Assembly (NCBI GenBank): GCA_021158055.1
Contig: JAGGVJ010000041.1
Coordinates: 1-49,545, forward strand
DNA length: 49,545 nt
Direction: 5' to 3'
Origin: Candidatus Iainarchaeum sp.
Lineage (GTDB): Archaea; Iainarchaeota; Iainarchaeia; JAGGVJ01
The translations under genes and the position numbers were made by a program. The notes beneath the pieces were generated by a model. It was not told the DNA's origin and did no database searches. It saw only the letters and a list, made by a program, of their open reading frames with translations. Below, piece after piece: positions 43,717 to 49,545 of the stretch; positions within the stretch are counted from its first letter, which is position 1, and the number at the start of each line of letters is the position of its first letter.

Positions 43717-43762
43717 TGTTGTTTTTGACTGCAAATTGTTTGTTGTTTTTGACTGCAAATGG
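43717..43762. repeat. 24-bp tandem duplication next to the rRNA promoter
   Basis: The unit tgttgtttttgactgcaaat is repeated at 43717 and 43741 and ends at the TATA-box flank of the rRNA operon. It could tune promoter spacing or be neutral. Confidence 0.65.
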
Positions 43763-43767
43763 AAAGT

Positions 43768-43778
43768 TTTTATATATA
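43768..43778 (+). promoter_or_regulatory. TATA box of the rRNA operon
   Basis: tttatatataa preceded by ggaaagtt, which resembles a BRE plus TATA element. It lies about 265 bases upstream of 16S and should start transcription near 43800. Confidence 0.6.
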
Positions 43779-44040
43779 AAAAACCATTAATATTGTGGTT
43801 AAGTCACTGCACTGAAATATTTACTTAAATTTTTGATGCAAGCGCTTTTGCACGTGCATTTATTCAGTGTGAAACTGGCCAAAATTAACAGGAACGAAAT
43901 CAAATTTTTTGAGCGTTGACAGTTTAAGTGTCGATGTTCATTTTATGAGGCCCCAAGTTTTTTTGGGTCTGATGTTCAAATCCATGCAAGGTAAACCCCG
44001 CAACAGTTAAAATGTTGCGATCAAACAAACAATACAATAT

Positions 44041-45535
<1,495 letters not shown>

Positions 45536-45545
45536 AGTAAATGAA

Positions 45546-45572
45546 GCAACCATGTGCCTTCGGGCACTGGTT
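45546..45572 (+). other. Hairpin just downstream of 16S
   Basis: caaccatgtgcc-ttcg-ggcactggttg forms a stem of about 11 pairs with one mismatch and a stable ttcg loop, in the 16S-tRNA spacer. Probably a processing signal or remnant of the helix that flanks 16S. Confidence 0.55.
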
Positions 45573-45659
45573 GTGTGAAGTGTGTTTATAACCACTTCCT
45601 TTTTTTCTGTTTGCGGGGGCCTTAATGCATGGATTTGAATGAAATTTAATAGGGTTTTC

Positions 45660-45732
45660 GGGCCCGTAGATCAGCTGGAAGATCGCATGCTTTGCAAGCA
45701 TGAGGCCTGGGGTTCAAATCCCCACGGGTCCA
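45660..45732 (+). tRNA. tRNA-Ala(TGC) in the rRNA spacer
   Basis: A 73-nt cloverleaf: acceptor gggcccg/cgggtcc with G3:U70, anticodon arm catgc-tttgcaa-gcatg (anticodon TGC), T arm tgggg/cccca. The genomic bases after the discriminator A are cca, so the CCA end happens to be encoded, unlike in the other three tRNA genes. A spacer tRNA-Ala is common in euryarchaea. Confidence 0.97.
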
Positions 45733-46001
45733 CCAGCTTTTTAGAAAGGCTCGCATAACCTAAAGTATCCGGAAAACAAAGAACAATTTTGTTTTTCGGG
45801 CCCTGAAAACAGGAAGTTGTTTTCGGGAATTCACGCTCACGCGGATTAATCCGCTTGAAACTCACATGCAAAAGAATGTTTCATTTTTTTGCTTTGAACA
45901 ACATGCACCCGGTGTGTAATTATATCGGGGAAGGGTGAGACTGCAACCGTTTACGTTTAACGGCGGTTGTTGGTTCATGAAGCCGTGTATAGGAGGTTAA
46001 A

Positions 46002-48977
46002 CGGCCTAAGGTAAGATGCTACGCCTTTTGGTGGATAGTTTGGCTTAGGGACTGACGACGAGCGCGGCAAGCTGCGATAAGCTTGGGCGAGTAGCAAGCA
46101 TATTTTGAACCCAAGATTCTCTAATTGGTTGATAGACCGGGAACGCAGTGAATTGAAATATCTTAGTAGCTGCAGGAAAAGAAAGCAATTGCGATGCCGT
46201 TATTAATGACGAACGAACGCGGCACAGGGCAAACCGAACCTTTCACGGCAACGTGTTTGGAATGTGGTTTTTGGCCTGTTTTACAACCCGATTTTGAAGT
46301 TGAGGTCTCCTGGAACGGAGCACCGTAGAGGGTGATAGTCCCGTAAACGACAGATTGAGGGTTGATTTTACAGTGTCCAGAGTATTGTGCGTTGGATATC
46401 GCGCAAGAATCCGGGGCCACCAAGCCCCAACCCTAAATATTTCCTAAGTCCGATAGTGAATTAGTACCGCGAGGGAAAACTGAAAAGCATCCCTGACGGG
46501 AGGTTAAAAGAGTTTGAAACCAAGAGGCTACAGGTGGATACGGCATGAAAGGGGCTTTTTTGAACGAATATGAAGCGATTTGTTATTAGGAGAAAAAGTT
46601 TTTCAGTGTTGTATCGTCCTTCCGGAAGCAAGGGCCGGGGAGTTAGTTGTGGTGGTGAGGTTAACCCGTTTCGCGGGGAAGCCAAGGGAAACCAAGTATC
46701 CCGCAGCTCACTTATGTGAGTCAGGGGATGGGTCTTAAAGGGCCTAAATCACTGCAGCCATACCTGAAACTATGTGAACTAATCCTGGGCAGGTTGAAGG
46801 CGTTCTACAGAGTGCTGGAGGACCGTACCGTTTCTAGTCAAACTGTTCGGGTGACCTGGGATTAGGGGTGAAAGTCCATTCGAACATAGTAATAGCAGGC
46901 TCCTCCCGAAACATCCCTCAGGATGGCCTGGCTGGAGAATGATGGCGAGGTAGAGATACTGACTGGAAAGTTAAGGATCGAAAGGTTCGGCTTTCCTGTC
47001 AAACTCCGAATTTGCTGTCTTCGCAGAAGGCTGGAGTTGGCGTGCACGGGTAACCGTGTATGCGTGAAGTGAAGAAACTAGACTTGGGTTAAGGTCCCAA
47101 AGTACCGGCTAAGTGTTAATGTAAATGGCGTCATAGGTCGAAGACAATTGGAAGGTTGGCTTAGAAGCAGCCACCCTATATTGAGTTCGTAACAGATCAC
47201 CAGTCGAGATTTATGGCACAGAAAATGGACGGGGCTAAGTCGGTCACCGATACCCAAGAGCTTTGATTGTATCAAAGATTTTGTAGGGAGGCGTTGCGCG
47301 TGGGCAGAAGTCAGGGCGTAAGCTCTGGTGGACCGCGTGGAAATGAGAATCCCGGTGAAAGTAGCAGCTTACCTGAGTTAAAATCTCAGGCGCCGAAAGG
47401 GCTCGGGTTCCTCGGATCTGATCATCAGCCGAGGGTTAGCCGATCCTAAGTTTGTCCTTAACTGAGGCAGACGAAAGGGAAACAGGTTTATATTCCTGTG
47501 CCTTGCAAATACGTGCGGTAACGCTAGTTTGCTCTCTGACGCTTTCGGGTAGTTCAAGCACCGTTATCGCGGTGTCTACCAATGATAACTCTGTGGAGAA
47601 TTGTAATAATGAGAAGCAGAGTAAAATTGCAATGGGTTGTGTATGCAGCTTTGGATGAGCCCAAGAGCCCGTGAAAAGGGGAGCGGAATGGATTTTGCAA
47701 GTTCGTACCTAGAACCAGGACTGGTGCCCCTAGCTGAATAGGCTAAGGCGTGTTGAGACAACTCGATTAAGGGAATTCGGAAAAATGGCTTCGTATCCTT
47801 GGTATAAGGAGTGCCTGAAGATGAATAATCTTCAGGTCGCAGAGACCGGGGGGGTCCGACTGTTTATTAAAAACACAGGTCACAGCAAACCCGAAAGGGC
47901 TCGCACTGTGGCTGACTCCTGCTCACTGCTAGTACGTGAAACTTTCTTTCAAGGGAGCTAAGCGCTAGTGAAGAGCGGACCTAACTCTGAGGTTCTTAAG
48001 GTAGCGTAATACCTCGTCAATTAATTGTTGACTTGCATGAATGGAGTAACGAGATCCCCACTGTCCCTAGTCGAGACTCAGTGAAATCACTACACGGTGG
48101 TGATGCCGTGGACTCCCACTGGGGTGAGAAGACCCCGTGGAGCTTTACAACAGTCTGAGGTTGCTGTTCGTTTTGGGATGTAGAGTGTAGGTAGTAGGCT
48201 TCGAAGCATAGTCGCTAGGTTATGTGGAGCCGGCAATGTAACACTACCCATCCTCGAGCGAATCGCTTACCCGAAAGGGGACAGGTTCAGATAGGTTGTT
48301 GGACTGGGGCGGTACGCGCCTGAAAAAATATCAGGCGCGCCCAAAGGTTTGCTCAGGAAGGTCAGAAATCTTCCGTCGAGTGCTAAAAGCAAAAGCAAGC
48401 CTGAAAGGATTTTTCAAAGAGCGAAATTCTGGCGCGAAAGCGTGGTTTAGCGATCCTCTGTGCCTCTTTGGTGGAGGCCAGGTCTGACAGAGAAGTTACC
48501 CCGGGGGTAACGAAGTGGTAGCGGGTGAGAGCCCATATCGACCCCGCTGTTTGCTGTCCCGCCGTCGACTCTTGCCATCCTGGCTGTGCATAAGCAGCCA
48601 AGGGTGGGGTTGTTCACCCATTAAAGGCGAACGTGAGTTGGGTTTAGTACGTCGCGAGACAGTATGGTTACTACCTAGTGGGAGTGTGAGGTGTCTGAGG
48701 GGAAGCACCCTCGAGTACGAGAGGAACGAGGGCTCGCAGCCTCTGGTCTATCAGTTGTCCGACAGGGCATGCTGAGCAGCTACGCTGTACGTGGATAAGA
48801 GCTGAAGGCATCTAAGCTCGAAGCCACCCCCAAAAAGAGACACCCATACTGCTGTCTTTGATAGTAGTGAAGAGTACTCATAGAACATGAGGTTGATAGG
48901 CCAGGCGTGTAAGTGCCAAGCTTCGGCGAGGTATTCAGCGCGCTGGTACTAATAATTCAGGATTCTGCCTTAGGCCG
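46002..48977 (+). rRNA. rrl: 23S ribosomal RNA
   Basis: The ends are set by the closing helix cggcctaagg (46002-46011) with ccttaggccg (48968-48977). Internal conserved stretches include agtaccgcgagggaaa (about 46464), gaccccgtggagctttac (about 48130) and the sarcin-ricin loop agtacgagaggaa (about 48713). Length about 2,975 nt. No large intron or homing-endonuclease frame was seen inside. Confidence 0.96.
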
Positions 48978-49076
48978 GACCTTTTCCTATACGTGGTTTT
49001 CATAAAAACCATTTCTTTAAATATTAGTTTCATTACTAATTTTTCACTGGGAATTGGTTTAAATTAAAAAATCAGA

Positions 49077-49311
49077 GGCAGTGAGTCGGTGGCTACCGGG
49101 CCCGAAAGGGTACTGAGGAAGGTCCGCCCACTCACAGGAAAACAAACGCGTTGCGAAACGCGCGCGGGAACAGAAACGATACTTCCTGCCTGCCAAGCAA
49201 TGATCGAAAGAGAGCGGCAGACAAAGAAGGTGAAACGCGCCCGCGAGAGTGCAAGCATAAGCGCTAAGTCGAATGCCATCATTTACAGAAGGCGGCCTAT
49301 GACTCACTGCC
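49077..49311 (+). ncRNA. rnpB: RNase P RNA
   Basis: The ends pair perfectly over 11 bases: ggcagtgagtc (49077-49087) with gactcactgcc (49301-49311), as in helix P1. The conserved gaggaaggtccgccc (P4 5' side, from about 49115) and acagaaggcggcctat (P4 3' side, from about 49285) are both present. At 235 nt it is compact compared with typical archaeal type A RNAs of around 300 nt or more. It cuts 5' leaders off tRNA precursors and lies 100 bases after 23S. Confidence 0.92.
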
Positions 49312-49545
49312 CACATGGTTTTTAATGACTGTTTTTAAGAGTATTTTTTTTGTTGGAAGTAGTGATAGCGCTTTTTTTGTTTTTGTAAGTAGAGGAGTTT
49401 GTTATTGGTTTTGATGTTGTTTAAGGTCGTTTAACTTCAATTTTAGTGTTTTAGTTTCTTTTTTAAGTAATAGTTTTTTTGTTAGGGTAGCGGTAGTTTG
49501 TGGTTTTTAAATAGAAAAATTTATACATGTGTGTTTCTATTAATG
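49312..49545. other. T-rich end of the window
   Basis: AT-rich flank after RNase P RNA with a TATA-like tttaaatagaaaaatttatacat near 49505-49528, suggesting a promoter for a gene outside the window. No gene was seen. Confidence 0.4.

Larger units (their letters stand above)
43430..44040. other. rRNA leader and promoter region
   Basis: AT-rich region between the coiled-coil gene and 16S rRNA. It holds two TATA-like promoter stretches, a 24-bp tandem duplication at 43717-43762, and a small hairpin at about 43950-43972 (ccccaag...ttgggt). No protein gene is evident. Confidence 0.7.

Noticed and set aside
46610-46636. A third copy of the hairpin element (ccttccggaagcaaggg)
   Set aside because: It lies inside 23S rRNA and shares only the short palindromic core, as expected by chance.

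Overview
The window is a piece of an archaeal chromosome. Archaeal-type aRF1, aIF1A, aIF2-beta, aIF5A, MCM, topoisomerase VI, Dph2, L10e and a Sm-like protein are all present, tRNA genes carry introns, and an archaeal RNase P RNA follows the rRNA operon. Unusual 16S ends, intron-bearing tRNAs at non-standard sites and many archaeal-only small families suggest a DPANN-type or deep euryarchaeal lineage. That placement is an inference from gene content; no alignment was run. Many genes start with TTG behind a GGTG-type ribosome binding site and a T-tract.

Layout. 1-5.4 kb: the 3' end of a very acidic S-layer-type surface protein, an AT-rich winged-helix regulator, an unknown membrane-anchored protein, a flippase-like membrane protein (LPG-synthase TM family) and an AglH/Alg7-type sugar-phosphate transferase, so mostly envelope functions. 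5.5-8.1 kb: truD and prf1. 8.2-14.2 kb: an accessory minus-strand cluster of a B12-type radical SAM/propeller fusion, a Gfo/Idh/MocA-CYTH-like fusion and a SPASM radical SAM protein. 14.3-21.1 kb: UMP kinase, a two-TM protein, dph2, L10e, a DUF2070 protein and a THUMP-methyltransferase. 21.2-27.4 kb: the minus-strand top6A-top6B-KH-rio1-aIF1A-DUF424-aIF2beta information-processing cluster. 27.6-32 kb: a presenilin-type protease, MCM and a Na+/Ca2+ exchanger. 32-38.2 kb: MetRS split into catalytic and tRNA-binding proteins, aIF5A, TatD, NYN, then a PATAN-like/Roadblock-like/MinD/Sm run. 38.3-43.4 kb: tRNA-Ala (intron), tRNA-Val, pyrG, a TehB-like methyltransferase, a small eL41-like gene, tRNA-Leu (intron), tmk and a coiled-coil protein. 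43.4-49.5 kb: rRNA promoter region, 16S, tRNA-Ala, 23S and RNase P RNA, with no 5S visible.

Most notable signals: (1) a ~46-nt hairpin element found twice, upstream of the UMP kinase gene and directly abutting the CTP synthase start codon, in the same orientation relative to each gene. It is either a pyrimidine-linked leader element or an IS200/IS605-type end remnant. (2) The 6-kb radical-SAM cluster with two unusual fusions, including a CYTH-like domain that seems to have lost its ExExK signature. (3) tRNA-Leu(TAA) and tRNA-Ala(GGC) with introns at non-standard sites. (4) A 39-codon eL41-like gene. (5) Imperfect tandem duplications of 9-41 bp in at least ten intergenic gaps.
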